The notes: a model not told the origin generated them from the sequence alone. Positions 1 to 6,212 are shown, numbered from the stretch's first letter. The stretch is DNA of 6,229 nucleotides from Hydrogenophaga sp. (GCA_025458545.1 JALOSH010000132.1:1-6229); one strand, 5' to 3'. Translations and numbers: made by a program.

Positions 1-617
1 GGCACGCCGCGGATCAGCTCCACGTACAGCGTGCACAGCGTCTTGATGGCAGGCATGTTGGAGCGCCGACCGAGAGCCACCAGGATCGACAGCGGGAACG
101 CCACCGTCATGGCAATCACGGTGAGCATCACCGTCAGCGGCAGGCCGCCCCACTGGTCGGTCGGCACCACGGTCAGGCCGAACATGCCGCCCTTCATGAG
201 GATGTAGTACGTCACCAGCATCACGATCCAGATCAGCGGCAGCATCTTGTTCCAGAAGCGCGGCATGCAGCTGATGCCCACCACACCCAGCATCAACGCG
301 GTCGCGATCACCGGGCGCCAGTGTTCGGTATCGGTGTAGCGGCCCATCACGATCAGTCGGCCTTTTTCAGACACCACGCCCCAGCAAGCGCCGAAGCCTC
401 GCGCGCTGTTGCAGGCTTCGAGGTTGGCGCTGAACACGGCTTTCGCGATAGCCCAGTCATAGGTGTGGTAGAGCGCCCAGCCGACCACCACCAGCAGCAG
501 TAATGTGCCTATGCTGCTGGGCAGATTGGAAAACAGGTTGGTCTTGATCCAGGCCACGGCGCCCGTGCTCTGGCCCGGCATGGCACGCGCCGGAATGTTT
601 TGGTAAGTCTGTTGCAT
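1..617 (-). CDS. aapM: General L-amino acid ABC transporter permease AapM (partial, N-terminal 205 residues)
   Basis: Inner-membrane permease expected to pair with AapQ in a general amino-acid importer of the polar amino acid (His/Glu/Gln-type) ABC family. Translating from the ATG at 617-615 gives 205 uninterrupted residues that run off the left edge, roughly half of the usual AapM length. Visible are a polar N-terminus, a hydrophobic helix at about residues 36-50, a periplasmic-type loop with the family-typical GACWG (76-80) and GRYTDTEHWRP (92-102) segments, helices at about 103-117 and 125-141, then LTVMLTVIAMTVAFPLSIL (161-179) and the start of the VELIRGV motif (199-205). The EAA loop that contacts the ATPase lies outside the window. 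The start codon is 2 nt after the aapQ stop (TGACCATG) and an AGGAA sits inside the end of aapQ, so translational coupling is likely. The loop motifs resemble AapM/BztC proteins, which separates it from AapQ. The aapM name is inferred from these motifs and gene order. Confidence 0.9.
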   Translation of the reverse strand, partial: MQQTYQNIPARAMPGQSTGAVAWIKTNLFSNLPSSIGTLLLLVVVGWALYHTYDWAIAKAVFSANLEACNSARGFGACWGVVSEKGRLIVMGRYTDTEHWRPVIATALMLGVVGISCMPRFWNKMLPLIWIVMLVTYYILMKGGMFGLTVVPTDQWGGLPLTVMLTVIAMTVAFPLSILVALGRRSNMPAIKTLCTLYVELIRGV

Positions 618-619
618 GG

Positions 620-1816
620 TCAGCGTTCCTGAATGGCGGCGCTGGCGTTGAACCAGTTCATCAATGCCGAGGTGATGAGCGACAGCGTCAGGTAGACCAG
701 CATCACGATGGACAGCGCTTCGATGGCGCGCCCAGTCTGGTTGAGCGAGGTCTGTGCGATGGACACCAGGTCGGGGTAACCGATGGCCACCGCCAGCGAG
801 GAGTTTTTGGTCAGGTTCAGGTACTGGCTGGTGAGGGGCGGAATGATCACGCGCAGCGCCTGTGGCAACACCACCAGCCGCATCGACTGGCGCTTGTTCA
901 GGCCCAGCGAGGCGGCAGCTTCGTGCTGCCCCAGGGACACCGACGAGATGCCCGAGCGCACGATCTCGGCGATGAACGAGGCGGTGTACATCACCAGACC
1001 GATCAACAAAGCCAGGAACTCAGGGCTGAAAGCGGCGCCTCCTTCCACCTGGAAGACCCCTTTCGCCGGCACGTTCCAAGCGCTTGGTGCACCACCGACC
1101 AGCCAGCCGAGCAATGACAGTCCGCCAATCAGTGCCAGCGACACCCACAGCACGGGCTTTTGCTGTCCAGTGAGGTCGAAATGCTTGCGCGCTTTTCGGG
1201 TGTAGGCGATCGACGCCGCGATGCCCAGGATGACGCCCAGCAGGGCCAGCGACTGCCCAAGCTGCCAGACCGGCCATGGGAATGCAAATCCGCCTTTGCT
1301 CAGGTAGAAGTTCCCGGCCTGCCAGGCCGTTTCGAAGCTGGGCAGCATTTCGGTGAAAACGATGTACCAGATCAGCAGCTGCAGGTAGATCGGAACGTTG
1401 CGGAAGAACTCCACATACCAGTAACACAGCTTGCGCACGAGGTAGTTGGCCGAGAACCGGCCCACGCCGACGAGCGTGCCGAGCAGGGTGGCCAGCACGA
1501 TGCCGATCACCGCGACCTTGAGGGTGTTGAGCAAACCGATACCGAACGCGGTCCAGTAGGTGCTCATGATGTCGTACGGAATCAGGGTCTCGCTGACATC
1601 AAAACCAAACGGCTGGTTCATGAAGTCGTAGCCGCTCTGGATGCCGCGTTCGCGCATGTTGCGCAAGGTGTTGCGCACCAGCAGCCAGATGAAGGTAACG
1701 ACAGATGCGAGGGCAACGATCTGGTAGATCACGCCCCGGCCTTCGCGGCTGTTCCACGACATCGAGCGTCGCTTCTTGGCGGGCAGCGGCCGCGCCTCGA
1801 TCATGTTTTGGGACAT
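620..1816 (-). CDS. aapQ: General L-amino acid ABC transporter permease AapQ
   Basis: Complete 398-residue integral membrane permease of the general L-amino-acid importer (AapJQMP); it forms the translocation path with AapM in the inner membrane. After a short basic cytoplasmic N-terminus come a first helix (about 29-48), a periplasmic segment with SGYDFMNQPFGFDVSE (61-76), a helix pair around 88-118, the family motif YVEFFRNVPIYLQLL (134-148), and a central insertion with two further helices (about 186-204 and 222-242) that makes AapQ longer than ordinary 220-residue polar amino acid permeases. The C-terminal BPD_transp_1 part carries the ATPase-contacting EAA loop at 298-318 (HEAAASLGLNKRQSMRLVVLP) and LTKNSSLAVAIGYPDLV (335-351). 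The length is normal for AapQ. The start ATG at 1816 has a modest GGAA 9 nt upstream. It follows aapJ after a 100-nt gap containing a hairpin plus U-tract, so its expression is probably lower than that of aapJ. Stop TGA at 622-620. Confidence 0.95.
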   Translation of the reverse strand: MSQNMIEARPLPAKKRRSMSWNSREGRGVIYQIVALASVVTFIWLLVRNTLRNMRERGIQSGYDFMNQPFGFDVSETLIPYDIMSTYWTAFGIGLLNTLKVAVIGIVLATLLGTLVGVGRFSANYLVRKLCYWYVEFFRNVPIYLQLLIWYIVFTEMLPSFETAWQAGNFYLSKGGFAFPWPVWQLGQSLALLGVILGIAASIAYTRKARKHFDLTGQQKPVLWVSLALIGGLSLLGWLVGGAPSAWNVPAKGVFQVEGGAAFSPEFLALLIGLVMYTASFIAEIVRSGISSVSLGQHEAAASLGLNKRQSMRLVVLPQALRVIIPPLTSQYLNLTKNSSLAVAIGYPDLVSIAQTSLNQTGRAIEALSIVMLVYLTLSLITSALMNWFNASAAIQER

Positions 1817-1835
1817 GTTGTGTTCCGGTAAACCT

Positions 1836-1886
1836 AAAAAAACGGCACAAGTGCCCTACGAAACGAGTTCATAGAACACTTGTGCC
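1836..1886 (-). terminator. Hairpin with U7 tract between aapJ and aapQ (intrinsic attenuator or mRNA-stabilising stem)
   Basis: On the minus-strand transcript the arm GGCACAAGTG (1886-1877) is perfectly complementary to CACTTGTGCC (1853-1844). The pairing continues inward through two U-G wobbles (1876/1854 and 1875/1855) and CTATGAA (1874-1868) against TTCGTAG (1862-1856), with one more wobble, leaving a 5-nt loop at 1867-1863. That is 19 contiguous pairs, three of them wobbles. One G later comes a run of seven U (1842-1836). This is the layout of a Rho-independent terminator. Because aapQ and aapM lie downstream in the same direction, partial read-through is expected. Such stems after binding-protein genes commonly set an excess of binding protein over permease, either by terminating or by protecting the 3' end of the upstream message. 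The structure is read directly; its effect on transcription is inference. Confidence 0.8.
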
Positions 1887-1916
1887 TGTGACGGCCAAGT
1901 GCCGCAAGAGACCGGA

Positions 1917-2945
1917 TCAGCGCAGCGGCGGGGCGTACATGAGACCGCCTTTGCTCCAGAGGTTGTTGTTGCCGCGCGGCAGGTTGATGGCGGTCTTGGG
2001 GCCGACGTTGCGCTCGAAGCTCTCGCCATAGTTGCCCACGGCCTTGATGGCGCGGTACAGCCACTCCTTGTCCAGGCCCAGGTGTTTGCCCAGGTCTTCG
2101 GTGGTGCCCAGCATGCGGCCGATTTGCGGGTCGGTGCTGGTCTTCATCTGATCGACGTTGGCTTGCGTGATGCCGTATTCCTCGGCTTCGATCAGGCCGT
2201 TGAGCACCCATTTGGCGATGGCGAACATCTCGTCGTCACCACGGCGCACCACCGGGCCCAGCGGCTCTTTGGAAATCAGATCGGGCAGGATCACGTGAGC
2301 AGAAGGGTCTTTGGCTTCCTTGGCGCGCACCGAGGCCAGACCCGATGCGTCGGTGGTGTAGGCCTGGCAGCGGCCAGCGAAATAGGCGCCGGTGGCGGCT
2401 TCCACTTTTTCGAACACCACGGGCTTGATGTTGAGCCTGTTGGCGCGCGAGAAGTCGGTCAGGTTTTTCTCGGTGGTGGTGCCGGATTGCACGCACACCG
2501 TGGCGCCACGGAGCTGCCGGGCGTTGGTGATCTTGCCTTTGGGCACCAGGAAGCCCTGGCCGTCGTAGTAGTTCACGCCAGCAAAATGCAGACCCAGCGA
2601 TGCATCGCGCGACAGGGTGTTGGTGGAGTTGCGGGCCAGCACGTCGATCTCACCCGACTGCAGAGCGGTGAAACGCTGCTGGGCGTTCAGGGGGACCCAT
2701 TTGACTTTGGTTGGGTCGCCCAGCACAGCGGCGGCCACAGCCCTGCAATAGTCCACATCCAGGCCCGACCAGGCGCCATTGCTGTCGGCCTGCGAGAAGC
2801 CCGCCAGACCGGTGTTCACGCCACACACCAGTTGGCCACGCGCCTTGATGGCGTCGACGGTTTTGCCGGCGTGGGCTGGCAGGCTCATCAACGCAGCAGC
2901 AGCGCCCAAACCCATCACGCTCAATTTCAGGGCATTCAATTTCAT
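1917..2945 (-). CDS. aapJ: General L-amino acid ABC transporter periplasmic binding protein AapJ
   Basis: Complete 342-residue solute-binding protein (SBP family 3) that captures amino acids in the periplasm and delivers them to AapQM. A Sec signal peptide is evident: MKLNALK, a hydrophobic core at about 8-22, and a signal peptidase I site after AHA (24-26). The mature protein starts near GKTVDAIKARGQLVCGVNTG. Family landmarks are LVCGVNTGLAGFS (39-51), GLDVDYCRAVAAAVLGDPTKV (61-81), RFTALQSGEIDVLARNSTNTLSRD (91-114), YYDGQGF (126-132), CVQSGTTTE (151-159), YTTDASGL (196-203), ISKEPLGPVVRRGDD (224-238), GNYGESFERN (304-313) and the C-terminal YAPPLR. By analogy with HisJ-type proteins, R113, the SGTTT segment and D199 should bind the amino-acid backbone. 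The length is typical of AapJ. The start at 2945 is preceded by GGAG 8 nt upstream. First gene of the operon; an NtrC-like dyad lies 45-59 nt upstream of the start, and a hairpin with U-tract follows the stop. Confidence 0.95.
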   Translation of the reverse strand: MKLNALKLSVMGLGAAAALMSLPAHAGKTVDAIKARGQLVCGVNTGLAGFSQADSNGAWSGLDVDYCRAVAAAVLGDPTKVKWVPLNAQQRFTALQSGEIDVLARNSTNTLSRDASLGLHFAGVNYYDGQGFLVPKGKITNARQLRGATVCVQSGTTTEKNLTDFSRANRLNIKPVVFEKVEAATGAYFAGRCQAYTTDASGLASVRAKEAKDPSAHVILPDLISKEPLGPVVRRGDDEMFAIAKWVLNGLIEAEEYGITQANVDQMKTSTDPQIGRMLGTTEDLGKHLGLDKEWLYRAIKAVGNYGESFERNVGPKTAINLPRGNNNLWSKGGLMYAPPLR

Positions 2946-2989
2946 CGGTCACTCCGGTTCTGTTTAAAAGTAGGAATCTCGGGCAATTC

Positions 2990-3004
2990 GCACCACAAAA
3001 GTGC
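2990..3004 (-). promoter_or_regulatory. NtrC-box-like dyad upstream of aapJ
   Basis: Read towards aapJ the site is GCACTTTTGTGGTGC, a GCAC-N7-GTGC dyad with the TGGTGC right half typical of enteric NtrC sites such as those at glnA. An amino-acid importer is a plausible nitrogen-control target. Against this, the site lies only 45-59 nt from the aapJ start, too close for classical activation from upstream, and I see no correctly spaced sigma-54 promoter (GG-N10-GC) next to it. It could instead act as a repression site, belong to another regulator, or be chance. Confidence 0.3.
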
Positions 3005-3240
3005 ACCAATCGGCCCGCACGGCGACTGTATGTCTGCCATGCAGGCCCTGACATCGGGGTTTACGTGGGAAATCTATGCGAAAAAGGTATCGGCGCATCG
3101 ACTTTTGGGGCACGCATTGCCCGTCCCTTGGTACCAGCAGGTTCCGTGCCAGTGGAGGCCTTGGGCCCGGTCACGCCAGGGACAAGCCTGCTTTTCTTTT
3201 CGGAGCACATCACCATATGCTCGCCGCGAGCCCGCGCACC

Positions 3241-3245
3241 AGGAG
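3241..3245 (+). promoter_or_regulatory. Ribosome binding site that fixes the acyl-CoA ligase start
   Basis: AGGAG lies 8 nt before the ATG at 3254. The longer in-frame alternative, GTG at 3065, has no comparable site, and the 63 residues it would add show no family similarity. The same CCAGGAGACC-then-ATGAC arrangement precedes the DUF2189 gene at the other end of the window. Confidence 0.8.
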
Positions 3246-3253
3246 ACCAAACC

Positions 3254-4972
3254 ATGACGACTCCCATCCCCGCCCAGGCGGGGCCGGCAGGCCGCCGACC
3301 CCACCACCGCTTTTGGCCCCGGCGACTGCCCCATGCCATCACGCCGCCAGCCACCTCGCTGTGGTTCAACCTCCAGGTCAGCGCCAGCCGCTACCCGGAC
3401 AAGCCAGCGATGGTGTTTTTTGATCAGACCACCACCTACCGCGAACTGCACGACCAGGTGGAGCGCCTGGCGGCGCACCTCCATGCGCAGGGCGTGCGGT
3501 CGGGCGACCGGGTGATGCTGTTCATGCAGAACTGCCCGCAGTGGGTAGTGGCGCACTTTGCGATCCTGCGCGCCAACGCCGTGGTGGTGCCCGTCAACCC
3601 GATGAACCGGTCCGAGGAGCTCAAGCACTGCATCACCGATCCGGATGTGAAGGTCGCCATCGCAGCCGCCGATCTGGCGGAAGAGTTGCTCAAGGCGAGC
3701 GCGGAGCTGCCCGATGCGCAGCGCCTGTCGCATCTGGTGGTGACGCACTACCAAGACGCCATGGGGTCGGCCGCCGAGATACCGCCGGTGTGGACCGACT
3801 GGCTGGGCACGCGCCACCCACTGCCCGCCATGGCCAGTGGCAGCGTGACCGACTGGCGCGAAGCGCTGAGCTGTACGACGCCGCCGCCTGAGCACGACCG
3901 CCAGCCCGGGGATCTGTCTGTGTTGCCCTACACCAGCGGCACCACCGGTCTGCCCAAGGGCTGCATGCACACCCATGCCAGCATCATGCACAACGCGGTG
4001 GCGGGTCAGCTTTGGACCGGTGGCACGCACGAAAACGTCTCGCTGGTGGTGGTGCCCATGTTCCACATCACCGGCATGGTGGTCGGCATGCATTCGGGTA
4101 TCTACACCGGGGCCACGCTGGTCATCATGCCGCGCTGGGACCGCGAGCTGGCCGGTCGCCTGATTTCGGCCTGGAAAGTCACGCACTGGAGCAACATTCC
4201 GACGATGGTGATCGACCTGCTGGCCAGCCCGCGCTTCGACCGGTACGACCTCTCCAGCCTGGTGTTCATCGGTGGTGGCGGTGCGGCCATGCCGCAGCCG
4301 GTGGCACAACGGCTGTTCGATCAGTTCGGACTGCGTTATGCCGAAGGCTATGGCCTGACCGAGACCGCTGCGCCCTCGCACAACAACCCGCCCGATGCGC
4401 CCAAGCAGCAGTGCCTGGGCATTCCCTTTCTGAGCACCGATGCGCGGGTGGTCGACCCCGACACCTTGCAGGAAATGCCGCAGGGCGAAGCGGGCGAAAT
4501 CATCATCCGTGGGCCTTCGGTGTTTGCTGGCTACTGGAAGCGGCCGGACGCCACTGCGCAGGCCTTCATCGAGTTCAACGGCGAGAAATACTTCCGCTCC
4601 GGCGATCTGGGGCGGGTCGACGAAGACGGGTATTTCTTCATCACCGACCGCCTCAAACGCATGATCAACGCCAGTGGCTTCAAGGTCTGGCCAGCCGAGG
4701 TCGAGGCGCTGATGTTCCGCCATCCAGCGATTGCCGAAGCCTGCGTGATCGCCACCCGCGATGCCTACCGTGGCGAGAGCGTGAAGGCCGTGGTGGTGCT
4801 GCGCGAGGCTGCGCGCGGGCAGACCAGCGAACAGGACATCGTGGACTGGTGCCACGACAACATGGCGGTGTACAAGGCGCCTCGCACGGTGCAGTTCGTG
4901 GAGGCGCTGCCCAAGAGTGGCAGCGGCAAAGTCATGTGGCGCCTGCTGCAAGAGAAAGAACCCGCGCCATGA
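3254..4972 (+). CDS. AMP-forming acyl-CoA ligase (fatty-acid--CoA ligase family)
   Basis: Complete 572-residue member of the ANL adenylating superfamily, expected to convert a carboxylic acid, ATP and CoA to acyl-CoA, AMP and pyrophosphate in the cytoplasm or at the membrane. The AMP-binding domain spans about 35-440 and the C-terminal cap about 480-560. Landmarks are the P-loop YTSGTTGLPKG (226-236), FIGGGGAAMP (338-347), the adenine-site motif EGYGLTET (364-371), RSGDLGRVDEDGY (448-460) with ribose-binding D451, the hinge DRLKRMINASGFKV (465-478), and PKSGSGK (553-559) with catalytic lysine K559. The set is intact. The first 30 residues are Pro/Arg-rich and not part of the fold. The start at 3254 is chosen for its AGGAG; an upstream GTG at 3065 is rejected. 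The ATGA at 4969-4972 couples it to the next small gene. Overall style fits medium/long-chain fatty-acid--CoA ligases, but the substrate cannot be read from sequence; an aromatic or other acid is possible. Confidence 0.93.
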   Translation: MTTPIPAQAGPAGRRPHHRFWPRRLPHAITPPATSLWFNLQVSASRYPDKPAMVFFDQTTTYRELHDQVERLAAHLHAQGVRSGDRVMLFMQNCPQWVVAHFAILRANAVVVPVNPMNRSEELKHCITDPDVKVAIAAADLAEELLKASAELPDAQRLSHLVVTHYQDAMGSAAEIPPVWTDWLGTRHPLPAMASGSVTDWREALSCTTPPPEHDRQPGDLSVLPYTSGTTGLPKGCMHTHASIMHNAVAGQLWTGGTHENVSLVVVPMFHITGMVVGMHSGIYTGATLVIMPRWDRELAGRLISAWKVTHWSNIPTMVIDLLASPRFDRYDLSSLVFIGGGGAAMPQPVAQRLFDQFGLRYAEGYGLTETAAPSHNNPPDAPKQQCLGIPFLSTDARVVDPDTLQEMPQGEAGEIIIRGPSVFAGYWKRPDATAQAFIEFNGEKYFRSGDLGRVDEDGYFFITDRLKRMINASGFKVWPAEVEALMFRHPAIAEACVIATRDAYRGESVKAVVVLREAARGQTSEQDIVDWCHDNMAVYKAPRTVQFVEALPKSGSGKVMWRLLQEKEPAP

Positions 4973-5238
4973 AGCCTGCCGTGTCTGGCTTGCGCCGTCT
5001 CTGGCAGCCGCGCATGCCGCTGTTCTGGCTGGTGGTGGTGCTCAACCTCATGTCTTCGGCCATGACCTCAGCCTTGCTGGTGTTGCAGCCGACCGGACCG
5101 ATGCGGGCGTTGCTGACGGTGTTTGCCTTGCTCAACACGCTGGCCGGCTGGTGGCTGCTGGCCAGGCTCTGGAAAGAAACCGGTTTGCTAGTGTCCGAGG
5201 AAGGTGACTTGGGCAGGGACCGAGCCGACCCGCCCTGA
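4969..5238 (+). CDS. Small two-helix membrane protein, translationally coupled to the acyl-CoA ligase
   Basis: An 89-residue reading frame whose ATG overlaps the TGA of the ligase gene (ATGA). I do not recognise a family. The predicted protein has a basic N-terminus (MKPAVSGLRRLWQPR), a hydrophobic helix at about 17-39 (LFWLVVVLNLMSSAMTSALLVL), a short PTGPMR turn (41-46), a second helix at about 47-66, and a charged tail (EEGDLGRDRADPP). The basic N-terminus and tight turn suggest a helical hairpin in the inner membrane with both ends in the cytoplasm. No strong Shine-Dalgarno is visible (only purine-rich AAGAGAAAG upstream), as expected for a gene translated by coupling. It is easily overlooked because the same frame stays open leftward to 4012 through the ligase gene. 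It may help place the ligase or its substrate at the membrane, but that is inference. The amphipathic pattern and the exact ATGA overlap argue that it is real. Confidence 0.7.
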   Translation: MKPAVSGLRRLWQPRMPLFWLVVVLNLMSSAMTSALLVLQPTGPMRALLTVFALLNTLAGWWLLARLWKETGLLVSEEGDLGRDRADPP

Positions 5239-5257
5239 TGCCTTTGCGGGAGATCGG

Positions 5258-5280
5258 CGCGCCCTCAGGCTGGGGGCGCG
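5258..5280. terminator. GC-rich hairpin at the convergent gene junction
   Basis: CGCGCCCTC (5258-5266) pairs with GGGGGCGCG (5272-5280) over 9 bp, including one G-T pair, around a 5-nt loop. It overlaps the stop and last codons of the minus-strand DUF2189 gene and lies 20 nt after the plus-strand stop at 5238. No U-tract follows on either strand, so it is not a textbook intrinsic terminator; it could slow polymerase or block 3' decay for both transcripts. GC-rich hairpins also arise by chance in such DNA. Confidence 0.3.
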
Positions 5281-6167
5281 GTGCCGGTGGTCGGCGCCGG
5301 GTCGGGTGGGGGGACGATGTGCCGGTAGGCGTGCCAGGTGGCGTGACCGATCACCGGTCCTGCGACCAGCAGACCCAGGAACGCCGGCAACAGGGACAGT
5401 GCGATCAGCAAGGTGATCATCGCGCCCCAGAGCAGCATCACGCCCGGGTTCTGGAAGCAGGCACGCATGCTGGTCAGGCCCGCTGTGACGGCGTCGACCT
5501 TGCGATCCATGATCATGGGGATGGAGATCACGCTGGTGATGAAAATCAGGCCGGCAAAAAAGCCGCCGATCACCGTGTAGGTGATCAGGAAGCCGATGTT
5601 CTCCGGGTTGACGAGTTGTGGCAGCAGTTTCTCGGTCGACGGCATGGTGTTGAAGGTCACGGCGAACACGACCAGCGATGCCCGGCCCCACAGCAGTTCC
5701 AGAATCAACAGCACCCCCGCAAAAATGCCCATGGTCTTTTTGGTCGGTTGCCAGGCCAGCAACGAAGCGCGCAGCGAGGGGCGGTGGGATTGGGTCTGCA
5801 TGGCCTTGCTGGCGTCGTAGAGCCCCAGACACAGGAACGGGCCCATCAGCAAGAAGCCGGCGCTCAGCGCCAGCACATAGGCGGGCGCATTCTGAAAGAC
5901 CGCCAGCAGCGCATGCCCCATGGCGAAGAAGCACAGGCCGTAAAACAGGCCAATGCGGGGGCAACGCTTGAAATCGGCCCAGCCCAGGCGGATCCATTGG
6001 AACGGATCGGAGACATTCAGCGGCGTCAGCGGCAGGGAAAAAACCGAGTTGCCTCTGGCTGCTCTGGCGGCGATGTCGGCGGCGGTGAGGTGGGTGGGGG
6101 GATCGGCCTCGGTCGGTGGCGGAGCCTCTGTCTGGGCTTCTTCGGCGCCCTGGGCGGCGTGGGTCAT
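5265..6167 (-). CDS. DUF2189 family multi-pass membrane protein, function unknown
   Basis: A 300-residue integral membrane protein that I assign to the DUF2189 family of predicted membrane proteins. The N-terminus (1-40) is Ala/Pro/Glu-rich and soluble. Next come WIRLGWADFKRCPRIGLFYG (58-77), helices at about 72-92 and 95-117 with GFLLMGPFLCLGLYDASK (104-121), helices at about 147-170 and 192-218, and a long C-terminal hydrophobic stretch 243-277 ending in GPVIGHATWHAYRHIV (270-285). The motifs GFLLMGP, GLYDASK and GHATWHAYR are the family hallmarks I rely on. The start at 6167 is preferred over the in-frame ATG at 6197 because AGGAG lies 6 nt before it and none serves the earlier ATG. It converges on the ligase/small-protein pair with a 26-nt gap and has no apparent link to the aap operon. 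No catalytic residues are recognisable; the biochemical role is unknown. Confidence 0.85.
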   Translation of the reverse strand: MTHAAQGAEEAQTEAPPPTEADPPTHLTAADIAARAARGNSVFSLPLTPLNVSDPFQWIRLGWADFKRCPRIGLFYGLCFFAMGHALLAVFQNAPAYVLALSAGFLLMGPFLCLGLYDASKAMQTQSHRPSLRASLLAWQPTKKTMGIFAGVLLILELLWGRASLVVFAVTFNTMPSTEKLLPQLVNPENIGFLITYTVIGGFFAGLIFITSVISIPMIMDRKVDAVTAGLTSMRACFQNPGVMLLWGAMITLLIALSLLPAFLGLLVAGPVIGHATWHAYRHIVPPPDPAPTTGTAPPA

Positions 6168-6173
6168 GGTGGT

Positions 6174-6178
6174 CTCCT
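6174..6178 (-). promoter_or_regulatory. Ribosome binding site that fixes the DUF2189 start
   Basis: AGGAG on the minus strand, 6 nt before the ATG at 6167. It lies downstream of the alternative ATG at 6197, so it can serve only the shorter start. The later start removes ten residues (MVILIRQETT) that look like untranslated leader. Confidence 0.75.
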
Positions 6179-6182
6179 GGCG

Positions 6183-6212
6183 AATCAATATAACCATTGA
6201 CCAATATCGATT
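6183..6212 (-). promoter_or_regulatory. AT-rich putative promoter region of the DUF2189 gene
   Basis: This stretch is strikingly A/T-rich against its GC-rich surroundings and lies directly upstream of the DUF2189 ribosome binding site. It contains TATATT (6192-6187), a 5-of-6 match to the sigma-70 -10 hexamer, and a small ATTG-AC-CAAT inverted repeat. No good -35 is present at normal spacing, and a start site from this -10 would give a very short leader, so the exact promoter is uncertain. Confidence 0.3.

Larger units (their letters stand above)
2946..3253. other. Divergent intergenic region between aapJ and the acyl-CoA ligase gene
   Basis: A 308-nt non-coding stretch that must hold the promoters of both divergent genes. 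On the aapJ side are its GGAG ribosome binding site, an A/T-rich block near 2966-2978, and the GCAC-N7-GTGC dyad at 2990-3004. Further on is a small palindrome CTGCCATGCAG (3034-3044) nested in an ATGTC/GACAT pair (3030-3034 and 3050-3054). On the ligase side there is the AGGAG at 3241-3245. I could not identify a convincing sigma-70 or sigma-54 promoter for either gene: candidate -35 and -10 or GG/GC elements had wrong spacing or poor matches. Short open frames here (from GTG 3065 in the ligase frame, and from ATG 3030 ending at 3257) lack ribosome binding sites and do not look like protein, so I treat the region as non-coding. Confidence 0.75.

Noticed and set aside
2980..2999. TGGTGCGAATTGC as a sigma-54 promoter for aapJ
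   Set aside because: Again only 8 nt separate GG from GC, so it cannot fit the -24/-12 pattern.
3108..3126. GGGGCACGCATTGCCC as a sigma-54 promoter for the ligase
   Set aside because: The GG and GC elements are 8 nt apart instead of the required 10.
1899..3257. Open frame of 452 codons antisense to aapJ
   Set aside because: It mirrors aapJ, whose signal peptide and family motifs are clear. Its extension across the intergenic region has no ribosome binding site or recognisable domain.
3030..3257. Short frame starting at ATG 3030 and ending in an ATGA overlap with the ligase start
   Set aside because: The overlap looks like coupling, but there is no Shine-Dalgarno before 3030. The product is Trp/Arg-rich without recognisable structure, and the stop arises simply because the ligase begins ATGA.
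3074..4951. Open frame of 625 codons antisense to the acyl-CoA ligase
   Set aside because: The opposite strand encodes an intact ligase with all catalytic motifs. This frame is His/Arg/Gly-rich, resembles no family and stays open because of GC codon bias.
5238..6200. Long antisense frame on the plus strand across the DUF2189 gene
   Set aside because: Gln/Gly/His/Arg-rich with no domain character, while the minus strand shows coherent membrane helices and family motifs.
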